A stretch of 64,000 bases of DNA from Trichomonas vaginalis G3. Its lineage: Eukaryota; Parabasalia; Trichomonadida; Trichomonadidae. The stretch lies in the NCBI RefSeq assembly GCF_026262505.1, contig NC_067206.1, forward strand, positions 22,397,896 through 22,461,895. The letters run 5' to 3'. Every line of letters begins with the position of its first letter. Position 1 is the first letter of the stretch. The notes under the pieces were generated by a model. That model was not told where the DNA came from. It ran no database searches and saw only the letters and a program-made list of their open reading frames with translations. Shown here in pieces: positions 37,950-51,151 of the stretch. The position numbers were made by a program, and so were the translations under genes.

Positions 37950-39945
37950 TTAGCGGAAGAAAGAGTGAATCAGTTTCTGACATAAATCATTGGATGAGGT
38001 CTTAACAGTAACACGACAAATAATGCCTTTGGACTTGGATGAACCAACTTCGGTGCGAACAAGAACAAAAGGACCGTTGTCGATCATTTGACCACTGAAA
38101 TCAAGAATAATAGCCGTGTTCTTAGAGTTTTCGCCTTTACAAACAAAATGAAGCCATGAGAAATCGTCTTCGATGCGCTTAACAGCAGATTCGGTGTCTT
38201 TGTCATTAGACATAACAAATGCTTTTGTGCATTTAATATATTGTTCGTTATCCCATTCACGCTCGAAATCAACTGAGATAGGCTCGCACCAAAATTCGGG
38301 ACCTAAATAAACATCCCCCAAATTGTACTCATCTTCCGAGCCAACATCGGAATCCGTGTATTCGAGTTTAGCACTGAATGTGCCGAAACAAAGATGACTT
38401 TGACTACGTTCAAGGACTAAACATGTGGAGACTGTTTGTTGATAACCAACTTGTTTGGCAACGTATTCATTTGAGTCATCTAAAACATCGATGTCACTCA
38501 ATCTGATAGACAAGTCATTATATACTTTGTCTTCAATCGTGTTAGTGACAATAAACTCTAAAATAATGTGTTTCTTGAAGATGTTAACGAAATATGAAAC
38601 AACAAACTCTTCATCACGATCAGTGAGGTCAATAGCATCCGTTTTACGGATAATATCACCATACTTACGTTTGATGTTATCGTCAAACTCAACGGGAATA
38701 AATGTAGTTTCGTCGGTGACTTGTTGAAGATCTGTTGTTTGTTCTGAATTATCTGAAACATGTTCGTCGTGTGAGATGTCGTCCGTTTCGTCTGAAACCA
38801 TATGGAATTCAGTCAGAATAGTTGACATGTCTAAACAGCTCTTCAATGCATGGATTAATAACAAAACATGCTCGCGAACAATGTCATCTTCGTCATCAAC
38901 AAAAAGTGATAAAAGTGGTAAAATCTTTTCTTTCATCCCTTCGCATTTGTATGCAATACATGAAAGTGTGTTAAGAGCGGCCATGCGAACTGATGAAACA
39001 TCTAAGTTAACACGGTTAAAAAGAACCGGAATGATACCTTCTGGATCTTCCAATGATTCAACTTGTCCACCAATGAAATCACAGATAGTACGTGCAACAT
39101 CAACAGTGTCCCAGTCTTCTAAATACTCGGAAAGCTTAGGAAGAAGTTGTGAACGAGGGATACCTTCTGTAGTAAGAAGAGATCGAAGGATCGAGAACTT
39201 AGATTTCTTGTCATTCGTGTATTTGAGAAGTAAAACTGCGACGTCTGTTAACTTGTCCGATTTGTACTTGCCAGCAAAGACACATGCCTCTTGTGCAACT
39301 GATTTAAGAAGTGGTGTAGCCCATTTCTTGCAGTTCTTAAGGATACGCTTAGTAGCGATGTCCATGTGTGATTCATCGCCAAGACGAAGAACGCAGATGC
39401 TGGCAAGGGCGGCAAGAGAGCTGTTGCTGTGCTTAGTAAGTTCGATGATTTGTGGAAGAAGTGATGAATAGACTTGGATGTTTGTCGAATTTGCAATAGT
39501 ACGGACTGCGGCGAACGACCGAAGAATTGAACCACCAAAGAATGAAAAAATCGCAGTGGCGGACTCGTTAGGTAAGTATGAACCGCATTTACGAATGGTT
39601 TCAAGACATGTTTGTGGTGAATTAGAATTGATTGATTGACGTAAGAAATTCATAACTTGATCGGTTTGTTTGAGCTTGAGAGTTTGTGTAGCAATCGAGA
39701 TTTGGATGCATTGTTCAAGAATGCTCTTAGATGGTTCTAATGTACTCGATAATTGAGCAGACGCATGAAGATCATCACTTCGAAGAGCATGAAGTAGAAG
39801 TAATGCGTGAAAACGAACGGATCGTTGTGTTGAATTTGATGCTTGACGAATTTCATAAAGCCACCTTAAAACGGCGTCTTTTCTGCCACCTTCAATAATC
39901 TTAAGAGCACCACAAAATGCTGATGATGCTGTATATGAGTTATTT
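37950..39945 (-). pseudogene. Coatomer gamma fragment, unit 1 (5' truncated)
   Basis: Matches the full-length gene at 59538-61962 from about residue 144 to the stop; homology ends abruptly at 39945. In frame, a TAA lies just upstream of the junction and the first ATG is at 39653 (Met241 of the full protein), leaving 567 codons (HEAT part of the trunk, acidic linker, appendage). The frame is intact and retains DDEDDIVREHVLLL, DRDEEFVVSYF and the appendage end NTAIILDFSGQMIDNGPFVLVRTE. No promoter of the parent gene is included. If transcribed, it would give a trunk-less protein; more likely it is a relic of the tandem duplication. Confidence 0.85.
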
Positions 39946-40362
39946 TATTATTATGTTTAAGTTGTTAAATACTCTCTTCTTATATTAACGTAGTGAAGAA
40001 TGATGTATATCAAAATATATTGATTGATATAATATTCTCTTCATGAATTTTTTATTAAAAGAATTTGAAGTATAAATTGAACTATAAAAGATTTTTCATC
40101 TTGTCTATGTAAAGCAATGACAATTGATAACTAACGACGTCCTTAAATTATTAATATTTGTTTCTACATAACTTCATGCAGAAACATGATATTTAATAAC
40201 AATTTCATATAATCCAGTTCAAATGTTATATTTTTATCGCAACCATCATCAATAAGAATAACTACAACGTCGTAATTCCTGTTTTTCAAATAAATAATAT
40301 ACATTAATCAAATTAGAGTTTTCGATTTTGAAACTTTCATTAGAAGAGAATGAAATAATAGA
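39946..40362. other. Unit spacer of unknown origin (first of six copies)
   Basis: Between each COPG junction and the next beta-helix gene. No gene. The last ~45 bases (CAAATTAGAGTTTTCGATTT onward) also occur at 3998-4044 beside beta-helix copy A, so the beta-helix repeat carries shared 3' flank. Other copies: 43545-43961, 47144-47560, 50735-51151, 54346-54752, 57935-58351. Confidence 0.6.
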
Positions 40363-41373
40363 TTATGAAGAGTTAGAAATGTTTACTAAAGTTTGTAAAA
40401 AAAGAGAAAGTTTATTAAATTTAGAAATTCTTTTATTGATAATTGCTAATTCTGCTTGGCAATTACCAGTTGAAAGATGAATCAATTTGTTAGTAAATAG
40501 TTCTCTTCGATTAGTAGGTACTACATTTCTATAAAATGTATTTGAAATCGAATTGTCAATGTAACAATTATCAACTGTTGTTTGTTCATTTGGATCACCA
40601 TAATCATGGTTATATATCAAATATGAACCTTGAGGAACAGTGTTGTTAATAAAAGAACAACTTTTTACAGTAAGAGAATTATATGAATGGTAAATAATTC
40701 CTAAATTTGATTCTGTTTTTGTATTATTTATAATATTACATGAATCAATCAACGCATTATACCAAATATCTAGAATCATACTATTTGTTGCTAAATTATT
40801 AACAACAGTTGTATAGTTATATTTTGTTGTGTATTTTTCTAAAGGATTTTTAATCCAACCAGCAGGTCCCCAAGATGCTTTGCATGAAGAGAAATTTGTT
40901 GATGAAACTACGATATTATCACGTTCTGCATAAATAGAACTATCAATACTTTCTTTTCCTACATCGAAAAGGGAACTTTCAATAATAAAGTTTAAGTTAT
41001 CTTTGTCAACTTTTGTATATGAAAAGTGGCCTTGTACTTGGCTTTGGCATTTTGTACAACAGAATTTTCGTTGAACAATAGAACTATTACTACCAATTTT
41101 GAAGTAAATGCAACTTCCTTCTGATGTTGAAGTGCAATTACTAAAAGAACACCGATTATGTAGGAACAGTGAGTTTTCAATTGGATCAAAGTTGATAACT
41201 CGGTTATTATCATCATAAAAATTGCACTCATCTAAGTAATATTGACCTTGACCTGCTAATAGATCGCAGTTTTGGCAATATTTAGTCGGATCTCCTGTTA
41301 GCCCACTGCTGAAGTAGAATTTCCAAACATCGTCATCTTCTGGAGAAGATGACTTTTTTGCATTTTCATGCAA
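40363..41373 (-). CDS. Beta-helix surface-type protein (member C, unit 1)
   Basis: 336 codons, TTG at the apparent start; no ATG before the MILDIW around residue 199. Upstream the frame stays open through QNFRLFYYLHENAKK to a TGA. Differs from B by a four-residue insertion (YGDPNEQTT region) and several substitutions. Same N/S/C-rich beta-helix strands. No signal peptide or membrane span. Whether it is expressed is doubtful. Confidence 0.55.
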   Translation of the reverse strand: MHENAKKSSSPEDDDVWKFYFSSGLTGDPTKYCQNCDLLAGQGQYYLDECNFYDDNNRVINFDPIENSLFLHNRCSFSNCTSTSEGSCIYFKIGSNSSIVQRKFCCTKCQSQVQGHFSYTKVDKDNLNFIIESSLFDVGKESIDSSIYAERDNIVVSSTNFSSCKASWGPAGWIKNPLEKYTTKYNYTTVVNNLATNSMILDIWYNALIDSCNIINNTKTESNLGIIYHSYNSLTVKSCSFINNTVPQGSYLIYNHDYGDPNEQTTVDNCYIDNSISNTFYRNVVPTNRRELFTNKLIHLSTGNCQAELAIINKRISKFNKLSLFLQTLVNISNSS

Positions 41374-41548
41374 ATAATAAAATAACCGAAAATTTTGAAT
41401 ACTTATTCAAACTATATAAGATTCTTGTTCCTTGTAAAATAATTCTTAACATAAGCACTGTTGAAGATAAACCAAGAGAAGTGGAATATAAAATAATAAC
41501 GATTGAATGAATTATTTCACAAATTAGAATAAATATAAAAATATATTT

Positions 41549-43544
41549 TTAGCGGAAGAAAGAGTGAATCAGTTTCTGACATAAATCATTGGATGAGGTC
41601 TTAACAGTAACACGACAAATAATGCCTTTGGACTTGGATGAACCAACTTCGGTGCGAACAAGAACAAAAGGACCGTTGTCGATCATTTGACCACTGAAAT
41701 CAAGAATAATAGCCGTGTTCTTAGAGTTTTCGCCTTTACAAACAAAATGAAGCCATGAGAAATCGTCTTCGATACGCTTAACAGCAGATTCGGTGTCTTT
41801 GTCATTAGACATAACAAATGCTTTTGTGCATTTAATATATTGTTCGTTATCCCATTCACGCTCGAAATCAACTGAGATAGGCTCGCACCAAAATTCGGGA
41901 CCTAAATAAACATCCCCCAAATTGTACTCATCTTCCGAGCCAACATCGGAATCCGTGTATTCGAGTTTAGCACTGAATGTGCCGAAACAAAGATGACTTT
42001 GACTACGTTCAAGGACTAAACATGTGGAGACTGTTTGTTGATAACCAACTTGTTTGGCAACGTATTCATTTGAGTCATCTAAAACATCGATGTCACTCAA
42101 TCTGATAGACAAGTCATTATATACTTTGTCTTCAATCGTGTTAGTGACAATAAACTCTAAAATAATGTGTTTCTTGAAGATGTTAACGAAATATGAAACA
42201 ACAAACTCTTCATCACGATCAGTGAGGTCAATAGCATCCGTTTTACGGATAATATCACCATACTTACGTTTGATGTTATCGTCAAACTCAACGGGAATAA
42301 ATGTAGTTTCGTCGGTGACTTGTTGAAGATCTGTTGTTTGTTCTGAATTATCTGAAACATGTTCGTCGTGTGAGATGTCGTCCGTTTCGTCTGAAACCAT
42401 ATGGAATTCAGTCAGAATAGTTGACATGTCTAAACAGCTCTTCAATGCATGGATTAATAACAAAACATGCTCGCGAACAATGTCATCTTCGTCATCAACA
42501 AAAAGTGATAAAAGTGGTAAAATCTTTTCTTTCATCCCTTCGCATTTGTATGCAATACATGAAAGTGTGTTAAGAGCGGCCATGCGAACTGATGAAACAT
42601 CTAAGTTAACACGGTTAAAAAGAACCGGAATGATACCTTCTGGATCTTCCAATGATTCAACTTGTCCACCAATGAAATCACAGATAGTACGTGCAACATC
42701 AACAGTGTCCCAGTCTTCTAAATACTCGGAAAGCTTAGGAAGAAGTTGTGAACGAGGGATACCTTCTGTAGTAAGAAGAGATCGAAGGATCGAGAACTTA
42801 GATTTCTTGTCATTCGTGTATTTGAGAAGTAAAACTGCGACGTCTGTTAACTTGTCCGATTTGTACTTGCCAGCAAAGACACATGCCTCTTGTGCAACTG
42901 ATTTAAGAAGTGGTGTAGCCCATTTCTTGCAGTTCTTAAGGATACGCTTAGTAGCGATGTCCATGTGTGATTCATCGCCAAGACGAAGAACGCAGATGCT
43001 GGCAAGGGCGGCAAGAGAGCTGTTGCTGTGCTTAGTAAGTTCGATGATTTGTGGAAGAAGTGATGAATAGACTTGGATGTTTGTCGAATTTGCAATAGTA
43101 CGGACTGCGGCGAACGACCGAAGAATTGAACCACCAAAGAATGAAAAAATCGCAGTGGCGGACTCGTTAGGTAAGTATGAACCGCATTTACGAATGGTTT
43201 CAAGACATGTTTGTGGTGAATTAGAATTGATTGATTGACGTAAGAAATTCATAACTTGATCGGTTTGTTTGAGCTTGAGAGTTTGTGTAGCAATCGAGAT
43301 TTGGATGCATTGTTCAAGAATGCTCTTAGATGGTTCTAATGTACTCGATAATTGAGCAGACGCATGAAGATCATCACTTCGAAGAGCATGAAGTAGAAGT
43401 AATGCGTGAAAACGAACGGATCGTTGTGTTGAATTTGATGCTTGACGAATTTCATAAAGCCACCTTAAAACGGCGTCTTTTCTGCCACCTTCAATAATCT
43501 TAAGAGCACCACAAAATGCTGATGATGCTGTATATGAGTTATTT
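41549..43544 (-). pseudogene. Coatomer gamma fragment, unit 2 (5' truncated)
   Basis: Same extent and intact 567-codon frame as unit 1 (first ATG at 43252), differing by very few bases. The 5' junction is the same, so the unit arose once and was then multiplied. Confidence 0.85.
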
Positions 43545-43961
43545 TATTATTATGTTTAAGTTGTTAAATACTCTCTTCTTATATTAACGTAGTGAAGAAT
43601 GATGTATATCAAAATATATTGATTGATATAATATTCTCTTCATGAATTTTTTATTAAAAGAATTTGAAGTATAAATTGAACTATAAAAGATTTTTCATCT
43701 TGTCTATGTAAAGCAATGACAATTGATAACTAACGACGTCCTTAAATTATTAATATTTGTTTCTACATAACTTCATGCAGAAACATGATATTTAATAACA
43801 ATTTCATATAATCCAGTTCAAATGTTATATTTTTATCGCAACCATCATCAATAAGAATAACTACAACGTCGTAATTCCTGTTTTTCAAATAAATAATATA
43901 CATTAATCAAATTAGAGTTTTCGATTTTGAAACTTTCATTAGAAGAGAATGAAATAATAGA

Positions 43962-44972
43962 TTATGAAGAGTTAGAAATGTTTACTAAAGTTTGTAAAAA
44001 AAGAGAAAGTTTATTAAATTTAGAAATTCTTTTATTGATAATTGCTAATTCTGCTTGGCAATTACCAGTTGAAAGATGAATCAATTTGTTAGTAAATAGT
44101 TCTCTTCGATTAGTAGGTACTACATTTCTATAAAATGTATTTGAAATCGAATTGTCAATGTAACAATTATCAACTGTTGTTTGTTCATTTGGATCACCAT
44201 AATCATGGTTATATATCAAATATGAACCTTGAGGAACAGTGTTGTTAATAAAAGAACAACTTTTTACAGTAAGAGAATTATATGAATGGTAAATAATTCC
44301 TAAATTTGATTCTGTTTTTGTATTATTTATAATATTACATGAATCAATCAACGCATTATACCAAATATCTAGAATCATACTATTTGTTGCTAAATTATTA
44401 ACAACAGTTGTATAGTTATATTTTGTTGTGTATTTTTCTAAAGGATTTTTAATCCAACCAGCAGGTCCCCAAGATGCTTTGCATGAAGAGAAATTTGTTG
44501 ATGAAACTACGATATTATCACGTTCTGCATAAATAGAACTATCAATACTTTCTTTTCCTACATCGAAAAGGGAACTTTCAATAATAAAGTTTAAGTTATC
44601 TTTGTCAACTTTTGTATATGAAAAGTGGCCTTGTACTTGGCTTTGGCATTTTGTACAACAGAATTTTCGTTGAACAATAGAACTATTACTACCAATTTTG
44701 AAGTAAATGCAACTTCCTTCTGATGTTGAAGTGCAATTACTAAAAGAACACCGATTATGTAGGAACAGTGAGTTTTCAATTGGATCAAAGTTGATAACTC
44801 GGTTATTATCATCATAAAAATTGCACTCATCTAAGTAATATTGACCTTGACCTGCTAATAGATCGCAGTTTTGGCAATATTTAGTCGGATCTCCTGTTAG
44901 CCCACTGCTGAAGTAGAATTTCCAAACATCGTCATCTTCTGGAGAAGATGACTTTTTTGCATTTTCATGCAA
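43962..44972 (-). CDS. Beta-helix surface-type protein (member D, unit 2)
   Basis: Protein identical to member C as read; TTG at the apparent start and no upstream ATG. See member C for domain content. Confidence 0.55.
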   Translation of the reverse strand: MHENAKKSSSPEDDDVWKFYFSSGLTGDPTKYCQNCDLLAGQGQYYLDECNFYDDNNRVINFDPIENSLFLHNRCSFSNCTSTSEGSCIYFKIGSNSSIVQRKFCCTKCQSQVQGHFSYTKVDKDNLNFIIESSLFDVGKESIDSSIYAERDNIVVSSTNFSSCKASWGPAGWIKNPLEKYTTKYNYTTVVNNLATNSMILDIWYNALIDSCNIINNTKTESNLGIIYHSYNSLTVKSCSFINNTVPQGSYLIYNHDYGDPNEQTTVDNCYIDNSISNTFYRNVVPTNRRELFTNKLIHLSTGNCQAELAIINKRISKFNKLSLFLQTLVNISNSS

Positions 44973-45147
44973 ATAATAAAATAACCGAAAATTTTGAATA
45001 CTTATTCAAACTATATAAGATTCTTGTTCCTTGTAAAATAATTCTTAACATAAGCACTGTTGAAGATAAACCAAGAGAAGTGGAATATAAAATAATAACG
45101 ATTGAATGAATTATTTCACAAATTAGAATAAATATAAAAATATATTT

Positions 45148-47143
45148 TTAGCGGAAGAAAGAGTGAATCAGTTTCTGACATAAATCATTGGATGAGGTCT
45201 TAACAGTAACACGACAAATAATGCCTTTGGACTTGGATGAACCAACTTCGGTGCGAACAAGAACAAAAGGACCGTTGTCGATCATTTGACCACTGAAATC
45301 AAGAATAATAGCCGTGTTCTTAGAGTTTTCGCCTTTACAAACAAAATGAAGCCATGAGAAATCGTCTTCGATACGCTTAACAGCAGATTCGGTGTCTTTG
45401 TCATTAGACATAACAAATGCTTTTGTGCATTTAATATATTGTTCGTTATCCCATTCACGCTCGAAATCAACTGAGATAGGCTCGCACCAAAATTCGGGAC
45501 CTAAATAAACATCCCCCAAATTGTACTCATCTTCCGAGCCAACATCGGAATCCGTGTATTCGAGTTTAGCACTGAATGTGCCGAAACAAAGATGACTTTG
45601 ACTACGTTCAAGGACTAAACATGTGGAGACTGTTTGTTGATAACCAACTTGTTTGGCAACGTATTCATTTGAGTCATCTAAAACATCGATGTCACTCAAT
45701 CTGATAGACAAGTCATTATATACTTTGTCTTCAATCGTGTTAGTGACAATAAACTCTAAAATAATGTGTTTCTTGAAGATGTTAACGAAATATGAAACAA
45801 CAAACTCTTCATCACGATCAGTGAGGTCAATAGCATCCGTTTTACGGATAATATCACCATACTTACGTTTGATGTTATCGTCAAACTCAACGGGAATAAA
45901 TGTAGTTTCGTCGGTGACTTGTTGAAGATCTGTTGTTTGTTCTGAATTATCTGAAACATGTTCGTCGTGTGAGATGTCGTCCGTTTCGTCTGAAACCATA
46001 TGGAATTCAGTCAGAATAGTTGACATGTCTAAACAGCTCTTCAATGCATGGATTAATAACAAAACATGCTCGCGAACAATGTCATCTTCGTCATCAACAA
46101 AAAGTGATAAAAGTGGTAAAATCTTTTCTTTCATCCCTTCGCATTTGTATGCAATACATGAAAGTGTGTTAAGAGCGGCCATGCGAACTGATGAAACATC
46201 TAAGTTAACACGGTTAAAAAGAACCGGAATGATACCTTCTGGATCTTCCAATGATTCAACTTGTCCACCAATGAAATCACAGATAGTACGTGCAACATCA
46301 ACAGTGTCCCAGTCTTCTAAATACTCGGAAAGCTTAGGAAGAAGTTGTGAACGAGGGATACCTTCTGTAGTAAGAAGAGATCGAAGGATCGAGAACTTAG
46401 ATTTCTTGTCATTCGTGTATTTGAGAAGTAAAACTGCGACGTCTGTTAACTTGTCCGATTTGTACTTGCCAGCAAAGACACATGCCTCTTGTGCAACTGA
46501 TTTAAGAAGTGGTGTAGCCCATTTCTTGCAGTTCTTAAGGATACGCTTAGTAGCGATGTCCATGTGTGATTCATCGCCAAGACGAAGAACGCAGATGCTG
46601 GCAAGGGCGGCAAGAGAGCTGTTGCTGTGCTTAGTAAGTTCGATGATTTGTGGAAGAAGTGATGAATAGACTTGGATGTTTGTCGAATTTGCAATAGTAC
46701 GGACTGCGGCGAACGACCGAAGAATTGAACCACCAAAGAATGAAAAAATCGCAGTGGCGGACTCGTTAGGTAAGTATGAACCGCATTTACGAATGGTTTC
46801 AAGACATGTTTGTGGTGAATTAGAATTGATTGATTGACGTAAGAAATTCATAACTTGATCGGTTTGTTTGAGCTTGAGAGTTTGTGTAGCAATCGAGATT
46901 TGGATGCATTGTTCAAGAATGCTCTTAGATGGTTCTAATGTACTCGATAATTGAGCAGACGCATGAAGATCATCACTTCGAAGAGCATGAAGTAGAAGTA
47001 ATGCGTGAAAACGAACGGATCGTTGTGTTGAATTTGATGCTTGACGAATTTCATAAAGCCACCTTAAAACGGCGTCTTTTCTGCCACCTTCAATAATCTT
47101 AAGAGCACCACAAAATGCTGATGATGCTGTATATGAGTTATTT
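45148..47143 (-). pseudogene. Coatomer gamma fragment, unit 3 (5' truncated)
   Basis: Protein sequence of the 567-codon frame (ATG at 46851) is the same as in units 1 and 2. Same junction. Confidence 0.85.
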
Positions 47144-47560
47144 TATTATTATGTTTAAGTTGTTAAATACTCTCTTCTTATATTAACGTAGTGAAGAATG
47201 ATGTATATCAAAATATATTGATTGATATAATATTCTCTTCATGAATTTTTTATTAAAAGAATTTGAAGTATAAATTGAACTATAAAAGATTTTTCATCTT
47301 GTCTATGTAAAGCAATGACAATTGATAACTAACGACGTCCTTAAATTATTAATATTTGTTTCTACATAACTTCATGCAGAAACATGATATTTAATAACAA
47401 TTTCATATAATCCAGTTCAAATGTTATATTTTTATCGCAACCATCATCAATAAGAATAACTACAACGTCGTAATTCCTGTTTTTCAAATAAATAATATAC
47501 ATTAATCAAATTAGAGTTTTCGATTTTGAAACTTTCATTAGAAGAGAATGAAATAATAGA

Positions 47561-48572
47561 TTATGAAGAGTTAGAAATGTTTACTAAAGTTTGTAAAAAA
47601 AGAGAAAGTTTATTAAATTTAGAAATTCTTTTATTGATAATTGCTAATTCTGCTTGGCAATTACCAGTTGAAAGATGAATCAATTTGTTAGTAAATAGTT
47701 CTCTTCGATTAGTAGGTACTACATTTCTATAAAATGTATTTGAAATCGAATTGTCAATGTAACAATTATCAACTGTTGTTTGTTCATTTGGATCACCATA
47801 ATCATGGTTATATATCAAATATGAACCTTGAGGAACAGTGTTGTTAATAAAAGAACAACTTTTTACAGTAAGAGAATTATATGAATGGTAAATAATTCCT
47901 AAATTTGATTCTGTTTTTGTATTATTTATAATATTACATGAATCAATCAACGCATTATACCAAATATCTAGAATCATACTATTTGTTGCTAAATTATTAA
48001 CAACAGTTGTATAGTTATATTTTGTTGTGTATTTTTCTAAAGGATTTTTAATCCAACCAGCAGGTCCCCAAGATGCTTTGCATGAAGAGAAATTTGTTGA
48101 TGAAACTACGAATATTATCACGTTCTGCATAAATAGAACTATCAATACTTTCTTTTCCTACATCGAAAAGGGAACTTTCAATAATAAAGTTTAAGTTATC
48201 TTTGTCAACTTTTGTATATGAAAAGTGGCCTTGTACTTGGCTTTGGCATTTTGTACAACAGAATTTTCGTTGAACAATAGAACTATTACTACCAATTTTG
48301 AAGTAAATGCAACTTCCTTCTGATGTTGAAGTGCAATTACTAAAAGAACACCGATTATGTAGGAACAGTGAGTTTTCAATTGGATCAAAGTTGATAACTC
48401 GGTTATTATCATCATAAAAATTGCACTCATCTAAGTAATATTGACCTTGACCTGCTAATAGATCGCAGTTTTGGCAATATTTAGTCGGATCTCCTGTTAG
48501 CCCACTGCTGAAGTAGAATTTCCAAACATCGTCATCTTCTGGAGAAGATGACTTTTTTGCATTTTCATGCAA
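47561..48572 (-). pseudogene. Beta-helix surface-type gene with one frameshift (member E, unit 3)
   Basis: Like members C and D except for one extra A near 48111 (GAATATTATC for GATATTATC), which splits the frame after about 155 codons. A single-base difference in an otherwise identical copy may be a real mutation or a consensus error. Confidence 0.7.
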
Positions 48573-48745
48573 ATAATAAAATAACCGAAAATTTTGAATA
48601 CTTATTCAAACTATATAAGATTCTTGTTCCTTGTAAAATAATTCTTAACATAAGCACTGTTGAAGATAAACCAAGAGAAGTGGAATATAAAATAATAACG
48701 ATTGAATGAATTATTTCACAAATTAGAATAAATATAAAAATATTT

Positions 48746-50734
48746 TTAGCGGAAGAAAGAGTGAATCAGTTTCTGACATAAATCATTGGATGAGGTCTTA
48801 ACAGTAACACGACAAATAATGCCTTTGGACTTGGATGAACCAACTTCGGTGCGAACAAGAACAAAAGGACCGTTGTCGATCATTTGACCACTGAAATCAA
48901 GAATAATAGCCGTGTTCTTAGAGTTTTCGCCTTTACAAACAAAATGAAGCCATGAGAAATCGTCTTCGATACGCTTAACAGCAGATTCGGTGTCTTTGTC
49001 ATTAGACATAACAAATGCTTTTGTGCATTTAATATATTGTTCGTTATCCCATTCACGCTCGAAATCAACTGAGATAGGCTCGCACCAAAATTCGGGACCT
49101 AAATAAACATCCCCCAAATTGTACTCATCTTCCGAGCCAACATCGGAATCCGTGTATTCGAGTTTAGCACTGAATGTGCCGAAACAAAGATGACTTTGAC
49201 TACGTTCAAGGACTAAACATGTGGAGACTGTTTGTTGATAACCAACTTGTTTGGCAACGTATTCATTTGAGTCATCTAAAACATCGATGTCACTCAATCT
49301 GATAGACAAGTCATTATATACTTTGTCTTCAATCGTGTTAGTGACAATAAACTCTAAAATAATGTGTTTCTTGAAGATGTTAACGAAATATGAAACAACA
49401 AACTCTTCATCACGATCAGTGAGGTCAATAGCATCCGTTTTACGGATAATATCACCATACTTACGTTTGATGTTATCGTCAAACTCAACGGGAATAAATG
49501 TAGTTTCGTCGGTGACTTGTTGAAGATCTGTTGTTTGTTCTGAATTATCTGAAACATGTTCGTCGTGTGAGATGTCGTCCGTTTCGTCTGAAACCATATG
49601 GAATTCAGTCAGAATAGTTGACATGTCTAAACAGCTCTTCAATGCATGGATTAATAACAAAACATGCTCGCGAACAATGTCATCTTCGTCATCAACAAAA
49701 AGTGATAAAAGTGGTAAAATCTTTTCTTTCATCCCTTCGCATTTGTATGCAATACATGAAAGTGTGTTAAGAGCGGCCATGCGAACTGATGAAACATCTA
49801 AGTTAACACGGTTAAAAAGAACCGGAATGATACCTTCTGGATCTTCCAATGATTCAACTTGTCCACCAATGAAATCACAGATAGTACGTGCAACATCAAC
49901 AGTGTCCCAGTCTTCTAAATACTCGGAAAGCTTAGGAAGAAGTTGTGAACGAGGGATACCTTCTGTAGTAAGAAGAGATCGAAGGATCGAGAACTTAGAT
50001 TTCTTGTGTATTTGAGAAGTAAAACTGCGACGTCTGTTAACTTGTCCGATTTGTACTTGCCAGCAAAGACACATGCCTCTTGTGCAACTGATTTAAGAAG
50101 TGGTGTAGCCCATTTCTTGCAGTTCTTAAGGATACGCTTAGTAGCGATGTCCATGTGTGATTCATCGCCAAGACGAAGAACGCAGATGCTGGCAAGGGCG
50201 GCAAGAGAGCTGTTGCTGTGCTTAGTAAGTTCGATGATTTGTGGAAGAAGTGATGAATAGACTTGGATGTTTGTCGAATTTGCAATAGTACGGACTGCGG
50301 CGAACGACCGAAGAATTGAACCACCAAAGAATGAAAAAATCGCAGTGGCGGACTCGTTAGGTAAGTATGAACCGCATTTACGAATGGTTTCAAGACATGT
50401 TTGTGGTGAATTAGAATTGATTGATTGACGTAAGAAATTCATAACTTGATCGGTTTGTTTGAGCTTGAGAGTTTGTGTAGCAATCGAGATTTGGATGCAT
50501 TGTTCAAGAATGCTCTTAGATGGTTCTAATGTACTCGATAATTGAGCAGACGCATGAAGATCATCACTTCGAAGAGCATGAAGTAGAAGTAATGCGTGAA
50601 AACGAACGGATCGTTGTGTTGAATTTGATGCTTGACGAATTTCATAAAGCCACCTTAAAACGGCGTCTTTTCTGCCACCTTCAATAATCTTAAGAGCACC
50701 ACAAAATGCTGATGATGCTGTATATGAGTTATTT
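48746..50734 (-). pseudogene. Coatomer gamma fragment, unit 4 (5' truncated, 7-bp deletion)
   Basis: As the other truncated copies, but seven bases (CATTCGT) present in the others are missing near 50008. The frame is split there into 442- and 175-codon parts. The deletion lies next to short direct repeats (TTGT/CGTG), so slippage is possible. Confidence 0.8.
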
Positions 50735-51151
50735 TATTATTATGTTTAAGTTGTTAAATACTCTCTTCTTATATTAACGTAGTGAAGAATGATGTATATC
50801 AAAATATATTGATTGATATAATATTCTCTTCATGAATTTTTTATTAAAAGAATTTGAAGTATAAATTGAACTATAAAAGATTTTTCATCTTGTCTATGTA
50901 AAGCAATGACAATTGATAACTAACGACGTCCTTAAATTATTAATATTTGTTTCTACATAACTTCATGCAGAAACATGATATTTAATAACAATTTCATATA
51001 ATCCAGTTCAAATGTTATATTTTTATCGCAACCATCATCAATAAGAATAACTACAACGTCGTAATTCCTGTTTTTCAAATAAATAATATACATTAATCAA
51101 ATTAGAGTTTTCGATTTTGAAACTTTCATTAGAAGAGAATGAAATAATAGA

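Noticed and set aside
38776-39471. 231-codon plus-strand frame opposite COPG, repeated in every unit
   Set aside because: It is a shadow of the COPG coding strand; it has no family features and repeats only because COPG repeats.
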